Shown here: piece after piece, positions 44,176 through 53,839 of the stretch
How the letters are laid out: the number at the start of each line of letters is the position of its first letter
Numbering within the stretch: the first letter of the stretch is position 1
From: Catenulispora acidiphila DSM 44928
Lineage (GTDB): Bacteria; Actinomycetota; Actinomycetes; Streptomycetales; Catenulisporaceae
Reading direction: 5' to 3'
DNA length: 64,000 nucleotides
Assembly (NCBI RefSeq): GCF_000024025.1
Contig: NC_013131.1
Coordinates: forward strand, 744,001-808,000
The notes under the pieces: model-generated
The model's input: the letters and a program-made list of their open reading frames with translations, nothing else
Told to the model about the DNA's origin: nothing
Databases searched by the model: none
Made by a program: the position numbers and the translations under genes

Positions 44176-46605
44176 CTACTCGGTCCGCAGCGCCGCGGCG
44201 GTCCGCGACCGCGCCGCCCAGCCGGCCGGCAGCAGCGCCCCGAGCACCGCGATGGCGACCCCGCCGGCCAGCAGCGGAAGCCACAGGCTCAGCGAGTAGG
44301 TGTGGGTCACGCTCGGCGGCAGATGCATGCCGACCGCGTTGCCCATCGGGGTGATCGTCGCCTTCTCCAGCGCCGTCCCGATCGGCACCCCGATCAGCCC
44401 GGCGATCAGCCCGGTGAACGCCACCGAGGTCAGCACCATGCTCACGGTCTGCCGCGGCGTCATTCCCAGCGCCTTGAAGATCCCCAGGTCGTGGATCCGT
44501 TCGCGGGTGTCCTGGACCACGGTGTTCAGCACCCCGAGCGCCGCGACCGCCAGCAGCATCACCGACAGCGTCGCCACCAGCGCGCTCATCGTCAGCACCA
44601 CGTCGGACCGGTTGCCGCCCGGCTCGTGGTCGACCGACGCGTGCAGCGGCGACAGCGCGGCCGTGGCGGAGGCGGCCCAGTTCGGTCCGTCGACGTTCGC
44701 GCCCAGCTCCACGTTGAACTGGTCGGTCCGCGGCGTCAGTCCGGCGGCGCTGAACGTCGCGCTGTCGACCAGCACGGAGCGTCCGCTGTCGTGGGTGTCG
44801 AAGTCGATCCCGACCACCTTCAGGGCGAGCGGTTTGCCCGACTGCACGACGGTGACAGTGTCGCCGACGTGCGTCCCCATCGCGGACGCCAGCCGGTCGC
44901 TGACCACCGCCTCGCCGGGCCCGGAGTACCAGCGGCCGGAGATCAGCTCCAGCCCGGTCCAGGAGAAGGTCCCGGAGATGGTGTCCACCTCGCTCGGGTC
45001 GCCGGTCGGCGCGCCGATGATGGTCGCGCCGCTGTCCCCCCAGCCGAAGGCGGCCTCGGTGCCCGGGACGGAGGCCAGCGCGGCGGCGACCTTCGCCGGG
45101 TCCAGATGCGGCGTGCGCGGGTCGTTCGGACCGTAGAACCCGCCCGGGCCATGCGGAATCCCGCTGCTGTCGGAGTGACTCGGCACCACGATCACCGAGG
45201 CGTCGTTGAACCCGGCGGTCCGCTCCTGCTGGAACCTGCTGAAGCCGGTCTCCAACCCCAGCGCGAACGTCACGCTCACCGCTCCGAACAGCACCGCGGC
45301 GCCGACCAGCGCGGCCCGCGCGGGCCGGGCGAAGGGCTGGGCCAGTCCCAGCGACATCGCGCGGGGCAGCGGCAGGCGGGACGCCAGACGCTGCGCCGCA
45401 CGTCCGCGCTCGGCCCTCGGAGCCCGGCCGACCACCAGCGTCTGCACCGCCGGCAGCCGGCCGGCCCGCAGCGCCGGCACGAGCGCGGTGATCCCGACCA
45501 GGACCAGCGTCCCCAGCGGCACGACGATGCTCACCCACAACGGCAGGCCGGCACCGGCCGCGCCGAGATCGTGGCTGGTGCCGTTCAGCACCGGGACGGC
45601 CAGCAGGTTGCCGAAGACCGTTCCGGCGATCACGCCGACCGCCGCCGGGATCAAAGCCTGCGCGGCGTAAGCGCGGGCCACTTGCGCCGGGGTGAAGCCG
45701 AGCGACTTCAGGATCCCGATCCGCCGGGTCGCCGACACCACCGCGCCGCTGACCACGATCGCGATGATCAGCACCGACAGGAACAGGCCGAGGAAGCCGA
45801 ACACGATCAGGAACGGCACGAACGCCTTGGCGTTGCCGGTCGCCTGCTGTTCGGCGGTCAGGTACGACTGCGAGCCTTCGTAGGCGCCAGCCGGCGCGGC
45901 GGCGGTGACCGCCTGCCGGTCGGCGGCGATCTGGGCATCGGTCCCGGCGGAGGCGAACCGGTAGAGCATCTGGGAGTCCGCCTGCGCGCCGCCGGCCGTC
46001 AGCCGCGCGAAGCCGGCCTCGGTGGTCCAGCCGGTGGCGGTACTGGTCAGCGAGTTCGCGAACCCGACGACGACGAACGACGGCTTGCCCGGCAGCGAGC
46101 TGAACACCACCGACTTGCCGAGGCAGTCGACCGGGAAGTTGTTCAGGACGATCTGGTTCGCGGTCGTCGGCCAGGCGCCGTGGTCCAGCACGATCTGGTC
46201 CAGTCCGGAGCCGCCCGACAGGCTCGGCCGCGTCGACACCGTGGCCGCCGGCGCGGAGCTGCCGGCGAAGGGCATGCCGGGCCCGCCGGTCGCGGTGCAG
46301 TCGCTGCCGATCGTCGTGTCCAGCGCGGTGGTGATCGGGTACGGGCCGGAGGACTCGGTGACGCCGGCGGCGTGCGCGGTGGCGGCGATCTGGTCCGGCG
46401 CCGCCTTGCTGCCGTTGAACTGCACGGCCAGGTGCGCGCCGTGGCGGTGCGCGAAGGCGTGCTCGAAGGGCGCTGAGACCGCGGTGAGCAGACCGAGCGA
46501 GAGCACGGAGGAGGTCACGGCGGCGAGCGTGGTCAGGGCCATGACGAAGGACTGGACGCGGCGCCGGCCGACGCCGGAGCGGACCACCTTGCCCAGGGCG
46601 CTCAT
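44176..46605 (-). CDS. FtsX-family ABC transporter permease (long, MacB-like)
   Basis: Protein of 809 residues: one N-terminal helix, a large outer domain, three helices (about 270-410), a linker, a fourth helix, a second outer domain and three C-terminal helices. This is the duplicated FtsX layout of exporters for peptides and lipids. A 28-codon ORF separates it from its ATPase, with ATGA overlaps on both sides, so translation runs through all three. The divergent two-component system probably controls the operon. Confidence 0.9.
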   Translation of the reverse strand: MSALGKVVRSGVGRRRVQSFVMALTTLAAVTSSVLSLGLLTAVSAPFEHAFAHRHGAHLAVQFNGSKAAPDQIAATAHAAGVTESSGPYPITTALDTTIGSDCTATGGPGMPFAGSSAPAATVSTRPSLSGGSGLDQIVLDHGAWPTTANQIVLNNFPVDCLGKSVVFSSLPGKPSFVVVGFANSLTSTATGWTTEAGFARLTAGGAQADSQMLYRFASAGTDAQIAADRQAVTAAAPAGAYEGSQSYLTAEQQATGNAKAFVPFLIVFGFLGLFLSVLIIAIVVSGAVVSATRRIGILKSLGFTPAQVARAYAAQALIPAAVGVIAGTVFGNLLAVPVLNGTSHDLGAAGAGLPLWVSIVVPLGTLVLVGITALVPALRAGRLPAVQTLVVGRAPRAERGRAAQRLASRLPLPRAMSLGLAQPFARPARAALVGAAVLFGAVSVTFALGLETGFSRFQQERTAGFNDASVIVVPSHSDSSGIPHGPGGFYGPNDPRTPHLDPAKVAAALASVPGTEAAFGWGDSGATIIGAPTGDPSEVDTISGTFSWTGLELISGRWYSGPGEAVVSDRLASAMGTHVGDTVTVVQSGKPLALKVVGIDFDTHDSGRSVLVDSATFSAAGLTPRTDQFNVELGANVDGPNWAASATAALSPLHASVDHEPGGNRSDVVLTMSALVATLSVMLLAVAALGVLNTVVQDTRERIHDLGIFKALGMTPRQTVSMVLTSVAFTGLIAGLIGVPIGTALEKATITPMGNAVGMHLPPSVTHTYSLSLWLPLLAGGVAIAVLGALLPAGWAARSRTAAALRTE

Positions 46606-46688
46606 CGGGCCGCCGCCAGCAGCAGTCGGGCCACGGCCCGGAACGCGGCCTCGAAGACGCGGCGAGACAGCGGTTTGTGCAGCGTCAT
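46602..46688 (-). CDS. 28-residue cationic amphipathic peptide ORF
   Basis: ATG at 46688 overlaps the ATPase stop (ATGA) and its own TGA overlaps the permease start (ATGA). The peptide has one Lys, one His and five Arg against one Glu, and alternates charged and hydrophobic residues in the pattern of an amphipathic helix ending in LLLAAAR. It may only be a coupling device, or encode a membrane-active or regulatory microprotein. No homologue known to me. Confidence 0.55.
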   Translation of the reverse strand: MTLHKPLSRRVFEAAFRAVARLLLAAAR

Positions 46689-47536
46689 CGGACTGCTCCC
46701 GACGGGCCGTCGAAGGTGGCGGTGGCGGTCGTGGCGGCGGTCGGGCTGGCTGCGGTCGCGGCTGCGGTGGCGGCTGCGGCGGCGGCATTGCCGGTGCGGA
46801 CGGCGTTCGCCGCACCCCCGGGCCGGGTCGGCGATGCGTCCCCCCGCGGCGCACCGCCGACCACGTCCCGTGCCACGGCACCGTCCACCAGCTCGATGGT
46901 CCGGTGCGCGGTCGTCGCCGCCAGCTCGACGTCGTGGGTGACCAGCAAGATGGTCTGCCCCTCGCCGTTGAGGTCCAGCAGCAGCTGGCGCACGTCGGCG
47001 GCGGAGTGCGAGTCCAGCGCACCGGTGGGCTCGTCGGCGAGCAGCAGCGCGGGGGAGTTCATCAGGGCCCTGGCGACCGCGACGCGCTGGCGCTCGCCGC
47101 CGGAGAGCCGCTGCGGGTAGGCCTTGGCGTGCCGGTCGATGCCCAGCGTGCCGAGCAGGTCGCCGGCGCGGCGCCGGGCCTGGCTCTTGCCCATTCCGGC
47201 CAGCTGCGCCGGGATGAGCACGTTGTCCAGCACGGTCAGATCGTCCAGCAGGTTGAAGAACTGGAAGATCATCCCGATCGAGGCCCGCCGGTACTTGGCG
47301 GAGCCGGCCTCGCCGAGCTGGTCCACCCGCGTGCCGTCGACCGTCACGCTCCCGCTGGTCGGCCGGTCCAGGCCCGCGATCAGGTTGAGCAGCGTGGACT
47401 TCCCGCTGCCGGAGTGGCCCAGGACCGCCAGGCACTCCCCGGCGGCCACGGACAGGGTCACGCCGGCCAGTGCGGGCGGGCCGTCGTCGTATTTCTTCGT
47501 CGCGTCACGCAGATCGATCATCGGCGGGTTCGTCAT
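46685..47536 (-). CDS. ABC transporter ATPase (MacB/LolD type)
   Basis: Protein of 283 residues. Walker A VLGHSGSGKSTLL, signature LSGGERQRVAVARALM, Walker B ALLLADEPTGALDS, H-loop VTHDVELAATT. The core ends by residue 225; the remaining tail of about 55 residues is Ala/Thr low complexity, not seen in most relatives. It pairs with the FtsX-type permease. ATG 47536 is used; ATG 47521 is an alternative. Confidence 0.92.
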   Translation of the reverse strand: MTNPPMIDLRDATKKYDDGPPALAGVTLSVAAGECLAVLGHSGSGKSTLLNLIAGLDRPTSGSVTVDGTRVDQLGEAGSAKYRRASIGMIFQFFNLLDDLTVLDNVLIPAQLAGMGKSQARRRAGDLLGTLGIDRHAKAYPQRLSGGERQRVAVARALMNSPALLLADEPTGALDSHSAADVRQLLLDLNGEGQTILLVTHDVELAATTAHRTIELVDGAVARDVVGGAPRGDASPTRPGGAANAVRTGNAAAAAATAAATAASPTAATTATATFDGPSGAVR

Positions 47537-47628
47537 GGCCACGAACCTACGAACAGACCGTGATCGGCCGCGTCGGCCTGGGTCATGAAAACTGATACAC
47601 CGCTGAGCCGATGCGGTGGCGGCGTCAT

Positions 47629-47649
47629 CCTGGGGGTGTATCCCGCAGG
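47629..47649. promoter_or_regulatory. Palindromic operator candidate between ABC and two-component genes
   Basis: CCTGGGGG-TGTAT-CCCGCAGG, 8-bp arms with one mismatch, in the divergent region. A further GATACACC/GGTGTATC pair lies at 47594 and 47635. Size fits a NarL-type response regulator site; the assignment is inference. Confidence 0.4.
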
Positions 47650-47671
47650 CGTAGGCCGGTAGACGGAGCGG

Positions 47672-48976
47672 ATGATGTGGAGCGGCCTGGGTTCTTGCGA
47701 CACTGGGCCGGTGAACAGGGACGTCGAGGGCTGGACCCGGAGCGCGTGGAACGGGCTGCACCGCCGCACCGGAGCGTCGCCGTCGCCCACCCGCTGGGCC
47801 TGGGCGGCGGACGTCACGCTGGCGATGGCGATGGTGTTCAGCACGCTCAACAGCGGCTACCACCACGCGATGCCGATCCCGGACCAGCACGGACCGTTCT
47901 ACAGCGTGAACCACCTGATCGTGGTGGGACCGCGGGACTCCTTCCTGGTCGTGATGACCGCGCTGCCGCTGATGGTGCGCCGCCGCTTCCCGCTGGCCGC
48001 GTTCTGGTCCTGCGAACTCGCGGTGATGGCGCTGCACGCCAACGTCACGGACGCCAACGACACCGCGATCTTCACCTTCATGTCGATCCTGATCGCCGCC
48101 TACAGCGCGGCGATCTACAGCCCCTACCGCTCGGCGATGGTCTACAGCCTCGCGGTCGGCGCGATCCTGCTCGCCGCCACCCGCGGCGGCGAGCTCCCGA
48201 ACGTCACGCGCGGATTCGTGCCGTTCCTGTTCCTGATCCCGATCGTCCTGGGCGCCAACGCGATCGGGAACTGGAGGCAGCGCGTGGAGGACCTGGAGGA
48301 GCAAAGCGAATCGGCGACGCTGCGGGCCGTGGAGCAGGAACGCGCACGGATCGCCGCCGAGCTGCACGACGTGGTGTCGCACAACGTGAGCGTGATGGTG
48401 GTGCAGGCCGGCGCGGCGCGCAAGGTACTCGACAAATCCCCGGATCTGGCGCGCGAGGCACTGCTGGCCGTGGAGGACAGCGGCCGCGCGGCGATGGCCG
48501 AACTCCGGCATGTGATGGGCTTGCTGACGATGACCTCGCAGGGCGGCGATCCGGCCGGCAGCGCGGACCTCGCCCCGCAGCCGGGTCTGGAGCAGATCCC
48601 GGCATTGGTCGAGCGCATCCGCAACGGCGGCGTGCGCGTGGATCTGGCGATCGAGGGCGACGTGATCCCGCTGCCCTCGGGGCTGGACCTGGCGGCGTAC
48701 CGCGTGGTCCAGGAAGCACTGACCAACGCGGTGAAGCACGCGGTCGGCGCCCTGATCCGGGTGACGCTGGACTACAGTCCGCAGCGCCTGAAGGTGGACG
48801 TCGTCGACACCGGCGGCAGCGCCTCCTCCTCCGCGGCGACCGGCAACGGCCGCGGCCTGGCCGGACTGCGCCAGCGCCTGGCGGTCTACGGTGGGACGCT
48901 GAGCGCGGGACCGCGACTGACCGGGGGCTACATGGTCAGCGCCGTGATCCCGCTGAGGGAGGGGGTGGCAGCGTGA
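47672..48976 (+). CDS. Sensor histidine kinase, HisKA_3 type
   Basis: Protein of 434 residues. Four or five membrane helices fill residues 45-205, without a large outer domain. DHp: RARIAAELHDVVSHNVSVMV with phospho-acceptor His232. The ATPase domain has VVQEALTNAVKHA and GRGLAGLRQR. It senses an envelope signal within the membrane and feeds the coupled response regulator. ATG 47672 follows GGAGCGG closely; ATG 47675 or GTG 47711 are possible. Its stop overlaps the next start (GTGA). Confidence 0.92.
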   Translation: MMWSGLGSCDTGPVNRDVEGWTRSAWNGLHRRTGASPSPTRWAWAADVTLAMAMVFSTLNSGYHHAMPIPDQHGPFYSVNHLIVVGPRDSFLVVMTALPLMVRRRFPLAAFWSCELAVMALHANVTDANDTAIFTFMSILIAAYSAAIYSPYRSAMVYSLAVGAILLAATRGGELPNVTRGFVPFLFLIPIVLGANAIGNWRQRVEDLEEQSESATLRAVEQERARIAAELHDVVSHNVSVMVVQAGAARKVLDKSPDLAREALLAVEDSGRAAMAELRHVMGLLTMTSQGGDPAGSADLAPQPGLEQIPALVERIRNGGVRVDLAIEGDVIPLPSGLDLAAYRVVQEALTNAVKHAVGALIRVTLDYSPQRLKVDVVDTGGSASSSAATGNGRGLAGLRQRLAVYGGTLSAGPRLTGGYMVSAVIPLREGVAA

Positions 48977-49677
48977 CCGCGCTGCGCGTGGTGATCGCCG
49001 ACGACCAGGTACTGGTCCGCACCGGCTTCCGCATGATCCTGATGTCCGAGGGCATCGACGTCGTCGGCGAGGCCGCCAACGGCGAGGAAGCCCTGCGCGT
49101 GGTCCGCGAGACGCGGCCCGACGTGGTGCTGATGGACATCCGCATGCCCGGCATGGACGGCCTGGAGGCGACCCGGCTGATCATGGCAGAGAACGCCGCA
49201 GCCATCACCTCCGCCATCGACGCCCCCCGCGAGACACCCCGCATCATCATCCTGACAACATTCGACCTCGACCAGTACGTCTACGCCGCGATCACCGCCG
49301 GCGCCAGCGGATTCCTCCTCAAAGACGTCAGCCCGGAGCACCTCGTCGCCGCCGTCCACATGGTCCGCGCCGGCGACGCGATGCTGGCCCCGGCAATCAC
49401 CCGCCGCCTCGTCGAACGCTTCGCCGTCCCCACGGTGAACCCCCGCACCGAAGCCCTCCACAAGGACCTCGCGACACTGACCCCCCGCGAGCGCGAAGTA
49501 CTCGGCCTCCTGGGCCGCGGACTGTCGAACGCGGAGCTGGCAGCGCGCTTCCACCTCTCGGAGGCGACGGTGAAGACGCATGTCGCACGGATCCTGGCGA
49601 AGCTGAATCTGCGCGACCGGGCTCAGGCTGTGGTCGTGGCGTACGAGACGGGGCTGATCAAGCCGGGCGTGGCCTGA
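48973..49677 (+). CDS. NarL/LuxR-type response regulator
   Basis: Protein of 234 residues. Receiver with phospho-acceptor Asp55 in VLMDIRMPGMDG and Lys of GFLLKDVSPE; a 12-residue insertion (AENAAAITSAIDAP) lengthens the loop before the fourth strand. LuxR helix-turn-helix: LTPREREVLGLLGRGLSNAE followed by SEATVKTHVARIL. It should control the divergent ABC operon and its own genes. Followed by the large inverted-repeat element. Confidence 0.93.
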   Translation: MTALRVVIADDQVLVRTGFRMILMSEGIDVVGEAANGEEALRVVRETRPDVVLMDIRMPGMDGLEATRLIMAENAAAITSAIDAPRETPRIIILTTFDLDQYVYAAITAGASGFLLKDVSPEHLVAAVHMVRAGDAMLAPAITRRLVERFAVPTVNPRTEALHKDLATLTPREREVLGLLGRGLSNAELAARFHLSEATVKTHVARILAKLNLRDRAQAVVVAYETGLIKPGVA

Positions 49678-50394
49678 TCGGTTTCTGGGCGGTGTGGGGC
49701 GGCCGGGCGGGAGGGTTGGTGGGTTTTTAAAGCTTTTTACGTCTTCGAGCATGGTTTGATGGCCTCGCAGGGGGCGCAGTTCGGTGGTGGGTATCTGGGT
49801 AGCGTCGGCGGCCGGCGGTTATGGCTGTTCACGACCGCGCGTAGGTCCGAGTCACTGCGCACACTTTGGACTTGGCGGGTGTCTGCCGCGTTTGAGGGGC
49901 ACCGAAAGTCAAGGCCAAGGGCAGGCGCCTCCGGCGGGGCACTCTGCAACGGGGGGTCGGGCCGGGTTGGACTGTTCGGCGGCGGTCCTGCTTGTGGTCA
50001 CCTTTGTCCCGGATCCCTCATCGCTGTCGTCGCCGTAGACGACACCGCCAGTCCGCAATGATTGGCAGAGCCCGCCGACAGCGACAAGGGATCCGGGACA
50101 ACACCAGCCCCAACGTGTGCGCAGTGACTCGGACCTGCGCGGTCGTGAACAGCCTCCACCGCCGGCCGCCGACGCTACTCAGATATCTGCCACCGCACTG
50201 CGTCCCCTGCGAGGCCATCGAACCATGCTCGAAGACGTAAAAAGCTTCTCAAAGCCCACCAACCAACCGCACCAACCCCACTTAGCCGCACCCCACTCAG
50301 CCGCACCCCACCCGCGCATCAGTCGCCAGCGCCCGAAACGCCGGACGCCGCCGCGGACCCCATCCGCGGCGGCGCCATAGCCGGCGTCGTCTCC
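49678..50394. other. Gene-free 717-bp stretch
   Basis: Contains the inverted-repeat element and flanks rich in short CCGCACCCCAC-type runs. ORFs up to 101 codons exist, but similar reading frames come from both repeat arms, with Arg/Ser/Pro-rich products and no ribosome sites, so none is called. Confidence 0.6.
49714..50264. repeat. 551-bp element with long inverted repeats
   Basis: Left arm 49714-49870 and right arm 50110-50264 are inverted copies, near 88-90% identical by eye; both contain AGCTTTTTACGTCTTCGAGC, CGTCGGCGGCCGGCGGT and CTGTTCACGACCGCG. A nested 26-bp pair (50004-50029 / 50076-50101, 24 matches) continues the fold. Left arm and inner pair are separated by 130 unpaired bases. 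No transposase or credible gene is inside. It may be a MITE-like element or two inverted copies of a dispersed repeat. Confidence 0.8.
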
Positions 50395-52926
50395 TCAGCC
50401 GGCTGCTCCGGACGCGCCTGCGCCCACGGGCTCGTCTTCGTGCTTCACGGTGCACACCAGGTGGTCGTCGGCCTCGTCGGCGACGATGGTGTCGCCTGGG
50501 TGTGTGTCGCCGGACAGCAGGAGGGTGGCGACCTTGTTGTCCAGCTCGGATTGGATCGTGCGGCGTAGTGGCCGTGCGCCGAACTCCGGCTTGTAGCCGC
50601 GTTCGACCAGCCAGTTCTTCGCCTTCTCGGTGACCTCCAGTCCGAGTTCCTGCGCCTTGAGGCGGCGGCGGGAGCTGTCGAGCATCAGGTCCACGATGTT
50701 GCCCATCTCGGGCTTGCCGAGGCTGTGGAAGATCACCACTTCGTCGAGCCGGTTGATGAACTCTGGCGGGAAGAAGCTGCGGACCTGGTCCATCAGCTGG
50801 TCGCGGATCTCGTCGGTGTCGCCCATGTGCGCGAGGATCAGCTGGCTGCCGATGTTGGAGGTCATGATGACCACCGTGTGGCGGAAGTCGACGGTGCGGC
50901 CCTGCGCGTCGGTGAGGCGGCCGTCGTCGAGGACCTGGAGGAGGGTGTTGAAGATGTCCGGGTGCGCCTTCTCCACCTCGTCGAACAGGATCACCGAATA
51001 GGGCTTGCGGCGTACGCGCTCGGTGAGCTGGCCGGCCTCCTCGTAGCCGACGTATCCGGGCGGGGAGCCCAGCAGGCGGGAGACCGTGTGCTTCTCCTGG
51101 AACTCGCTCATGTCGAAGCGGATCAGCCGGTCCTCGTCGCCGAACAGCAGCTCGGCGAGGGCCTTGGCGAGTTCGGTCTTGCCCACGCCGGTGGGTCCGA
51201 GGAACAGGAACGAGCCGGTCGGGCGGTTCGGGTCGCCCATGCCGGCGCGCGAGCGGCGGACCGCCTCGGCGATCGCGGTGACCGCCTCCTCCTGCCCGAC
51301 CACGCGGTCGTGCAGGGCGTCCTCCAGCTTCAGCAGGCGGGTGCGCTCGTCCTCGTTCAGCTGCGCGACCGGGATGCCGGTGCGGCGGGAGACGACTTCG
51401 GCGATGTCCTTCTCGGTCACCTTCAGCGTGCCCTCGCGGCGTTCCTCGATGGTGGCGACCTCGTCGTTCAGTTCCTCGATCCGCGCCTTGAGATCCTTGG
51501 CGCGGTCGTAGTTCTCCGCGGACACCGCCTCGTCGCGCTCGCGGGTGAGCTTGGCCAGCTTGTCCTCGCGCTCGATGGCCTCGGTGGACTTGCCCAGGTT
51601 GCGCAGCCGGATGCGCGCGCCGGCCTGGTCGATCAGGTCGATCGCCTTGTCCGGCAGGAAGCGGTCGGAAATGTAGCGGTCCGACATCAGCGCCGCCGCC
51701 GCGAGCGCCTCGTCGGTGAACTTCACGCCGTGGTGCGCCTCGTAGCGGTCGCGCAGGCCCTCCAGGATCTCGATGGTCTCCTCGACCGTGGGCTCGGCGA
51801 TCAGCACCGGCTGGAAGCGCCGCTCCAGCGCGGCGTCCTTCTCGATGTTCTTGCGGTACTCGTCGATGGTCGTGGCGCCGATGACGTTCAGCTCGCCGCG
51901 CGACAGCGCCGGCTTCATGATGTTGCCGGCGTCCATGGAACCCTCGCCGCCGGAGCCCGCGCCGACGACCGTGTGGAGCTCGTCGATGAACAGGATCGTG
52001 GAGTCGGCGGCCTTGCCGACCTCGTCGATGACGTTCTTCAGCCGCTCCTCGAACTCCCCGCGGTACTTCGACCCGGCGACCAGGGCGGCCAGGTCCAGCA
52101 TCACGACCCGCTTGCCCTCCAGCGTCGTCGGCACGTCGCCGGAGACGATGCGCTGCGCCAGACCCTCCACGATCGCCGTCTTGCCGACGCCGGGATCGCC
52201 GATCAGCACCGGGTTGTTCTTGGTGCGCCGGGACAGCACCTCGACGGTCTGCTCGATCTCGTCGGCGCGGCCCACCACCGGGTCGAGCTTGCCGGCCTTG
52301 GCGTCCTCGGTCATGTCCCGGCCGTACTCGTCCAGCGTCGGAGTGTCCGACGGCTGCTCCGGACCGGTGGGCATGCCCTCGGCGCGCGAAGCCTTCGTGA
52401 TGCGCTTGCCCAGGTCCTTGGCGTCCACCTGCGTGGTGTTCAGCACGTGCCCGGCGCCGGAGTCCTGGTCCTCGGTCAGCGCCGCCAGGATGTGCTGCGG
52501 CCCGATGTACGTCGAGCCGGAGCTCCGAGACAGCTCGTGAGCGCGCATCAGCACGCGCTTGGCAGCCGGCGTGAGCCCGGGCTCAGCCGACGGCGTGCTC
52601 CCGGAGGCCGGCAGCGACTTCTTGATCGTCTGCGCCAGCCGGTCCGGGTCGACGTTGGCCGCGGCCAGGATGCCGCGCGTCGGCTCGACCTGCGTCGCCG
52701 CCCAGAGCAGGTGCTCGGTGTCGAGGTCGGAGCTGCCGTCCTGGCCCGCGCGCTGCGAGGCGGTGGAGATCAGCTCCCGCGCCGAGTCGGTCAGCAGCTG
52801 CCCGATCGGCACGCGCTGGACCCGCGGGGGCGAGAACTCCGGTGACATCCCGAAGAACCGGTTGAGCAGGTCGTTGAAGGGATCGTCGGAACGGTCGAAG
52901 AAGCCGCCGTAGGAGCTCATGGACAT
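50395..52926 (-). CDS. ClpC-type AAA+ ATPase
   Basis: Protein of 843 residues. The N-terminal 30-residue extension ([20 protein letters not shown]) precedes the Clp repeat domain (about 40-175). First AAA domain: Walker [15 protein letters not shown], Walker [15 protein letters not shown]. Short middle domain with a UVR-like [20 protein letters not shown]. Second [17 protein letters not shown] and [14 protein letters not shown]. It unfolds proteins for ClpP or as a disaggregase; the short middle domain excludes ClpB. The ClpP loop is not obvious to me. ATG 52926 or 52920; neither has a clear ribosome site. Confidence 0.92.
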   Translation of the reverse strand: MSMSSYGGFFDRSDDPFNDLLNRFFGMSPEFSPPRVQRVPIGQLLTDSARELISTASQRAGQDGSSDLDTEHLLWAATQVEPTRGILAAANVDPDRLAQTIKKSLPASGSTPSAEPGLTPAAKRVLMRAHELSRSSGSTYIGPQHILAALTEDQDSGAGHVLNTTQVDAKDLGKRITKASRAEGMPTGPEQPSDTPTLDEYGRDMTEDAKAGKLDPVVGRADEIEQTVEVLSRRTKNNPVLIGDPGVGKTAIVEGLAQRIVSGDVPTTLEGKRVVMLDLAALVAGSKYRGEFEERLKNVIDEVGKAADSTILFIDELHTVVGAGSGGEGSMDAGNIMKPALSRGELNVIGATTIDEYRKNIEKDAALERRFQPVLIAEPTVEETIEILEGLRDRYEAHHGVKFTDEALAAAALMSDRYISDRFLPDKAIDLIDQAGARIRLRNLGKSTEAIEREDKLAKLTRERDEAVSAENYDRAKDLKARIEELNDEVATIEERREGTLKVTEKDIAEVVSRRTGIPVAQLNEDERTRLLKLEDALHDRVVGQEEAVTAIAEAVRRSRAGMGDPNRPTGSFLFLGPTGVGKTELAKALAELLFGDEDRLIRFDMSEFQEKHTVSRLLGSPPGYVGYEEAGQLTERVRRKPYSVILFDEVEKAHPDIFNTLLQVLDDGRLTDAQGRTVDFRHTVVIMTSNIGSQLILAHMGDTDEIRDQLMDQVRSFFPPEFINRLDEVVIFHSLGKPEMGNIVDLMLDSSRRRLKAQELGLEVTEKAKNWLVERGYKPEFGARPLRRTIQSELDNKVATLLLSGDTHPGDTIVADEADDHLVCTVKHEDEPVGAGASGAAG

Positions 52927-52988
52927 GAATCCAGACAACACCCCATAAGGGAGGTGCGCGCGGCGAGACTGCGCCGAGCGGGTAGGCG

Positions 52989-53025
52989 CCTATTACTGCG
53001 GCCATTACTGCGCCTACTACTGCGG
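52989..53025. repeat. 12-bp imperfect triple repeat before ATPase gene
   Basis: CCTATTACTGCGG, CCATTACTGCG and CCTACTACTGCGG in tandem, 63-99 bp before the ClpC-type start and overlapping the stop of the upstream gene. Could be a regulator site or slippage. Confidence 0.45.
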
Positions 53026-53721
53026 CGATGCTAGGGATTCCGGAGATTCCGCCAAGGCACCCTCGGCGAGAGCGAGCGCCAGCTCCCTCCCCGGGCAGGC
53101 ACGCGGTCCGCTGCCGAACGTGAGCCCGACCGGTCCGACTTCCAGAAGTACTGACGCGCCCTGGGGAATCTCGACTGTCCCTACCTCCGTGGCCTCGAGC
53201 GCGACGCGCCGCATGACCTGAACCGGCGGCTTGCCGGAGCCGTCCCGGGCGGCGGCGATCAAGGCCGCGGTGGCGTCGCACGCCTGGATGAGGATGCCCA
53301 CCCGGTTCGCAGCCTGCTCCGGATCGCCAGCGCGCATCAGCGGCAGGAGCAGCTTCACGGCGTCGTCCGCAGCCGGGTCCTCCCCGCCGAAGTAATTCGC
53401 GGCCACGGTGCACAACGCGTCGATCGCGGCATCGTCCAGCTCCGGCAGGCGCATCGCTCGCGCGAGGGCTCGCAGGACGCGCGTCCGGTCGTCGCCGAAC
53501 CGGCCGGTGGCCAGGCGGCGCAGCTCGTTCCCGTCGATGCGCGCCAACTCCGCTTCGACATACGCACGCCGGCGCGCGTGAACCGTGCCGTGCGCGAACC
53601 GCGCGACCGTGGCACGCAGCCACGCCATAGACCCCTCGGGCCCGGACTCCGCAGGCAGCGGGACCAGCAGCGGATCGGCCAGCGCGGTTTCGATGTCGGC
53701 GCGCGCCGTGAAAGTCACCAT
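53017..53721 (-). CDS. Shortened cytochrome P450-like protein
   Basis: Protein of 234 residues, about 60% of a bacterial P450. It keeps the C-helix region FAHGTVHARRRAYVEAELAR, PPVQVMRRVALEATEVGTVE with IPQGASVLLEVG, and the haem loop LTFGSGPRACPGRELAL with the Cys ligand. The ExxR of helix K is gone (replaced by AAARDGSGK), as is most of the B-to-F part; the I-helix has no AGxDT. It may bind haem without oxygenase activity, or be a decaying gene, though the frame is intact. ATG 53721 or GTG 53718. Same strand as the ATPase downstream. Confidence 0.78.
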   Translation of the reverse strand: MVTFTARADIETALADPLLVPLPAESGPEGSMAWLRATVARFAHGTVHARRRAYVEAELARIDGNELRRLATGRFGDDRTRVLRALARAMRLPELDDAAIDALCTVAANYFGGEDPAADDAVKLLLPLMRAGDPEQAANRVGILIQACDATAALIAAARDGSGKPPVQVMRRVALEATEVGTVEIPQGASVLLEVGPVGLTFGSGPRACPGRELALALAEGALAESPESLASPQ

Positions 53722-53839
53722 GCCCCGAACCTACGGCCGGGTCGTTTCGGCGCACCCCGAAGCATCCCGCGACGCACCGAATCCCCAGCTCCGAGCGCTT
53801 GACGCGCGCCCGCGCCCCGGGCCGGGTAGCGTCTGGGGC

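Noticed and set aside
47611-49677. 688-codon plus-strand ORF spanning the kinase and regulator genes
   Set aside because: Only its 3' part (from 48973) is real, the response regulator. The first 450 codons are an Arg/Gly/Pro-rich shadow of the kinase frame.
49737-50240. Short ORFs inside the inverted-repeat element
   Set aside because: Similar frames arise from both arms as a result of the inversion; products are Arg/Ser/Pro-rich and lack ribosome sites.
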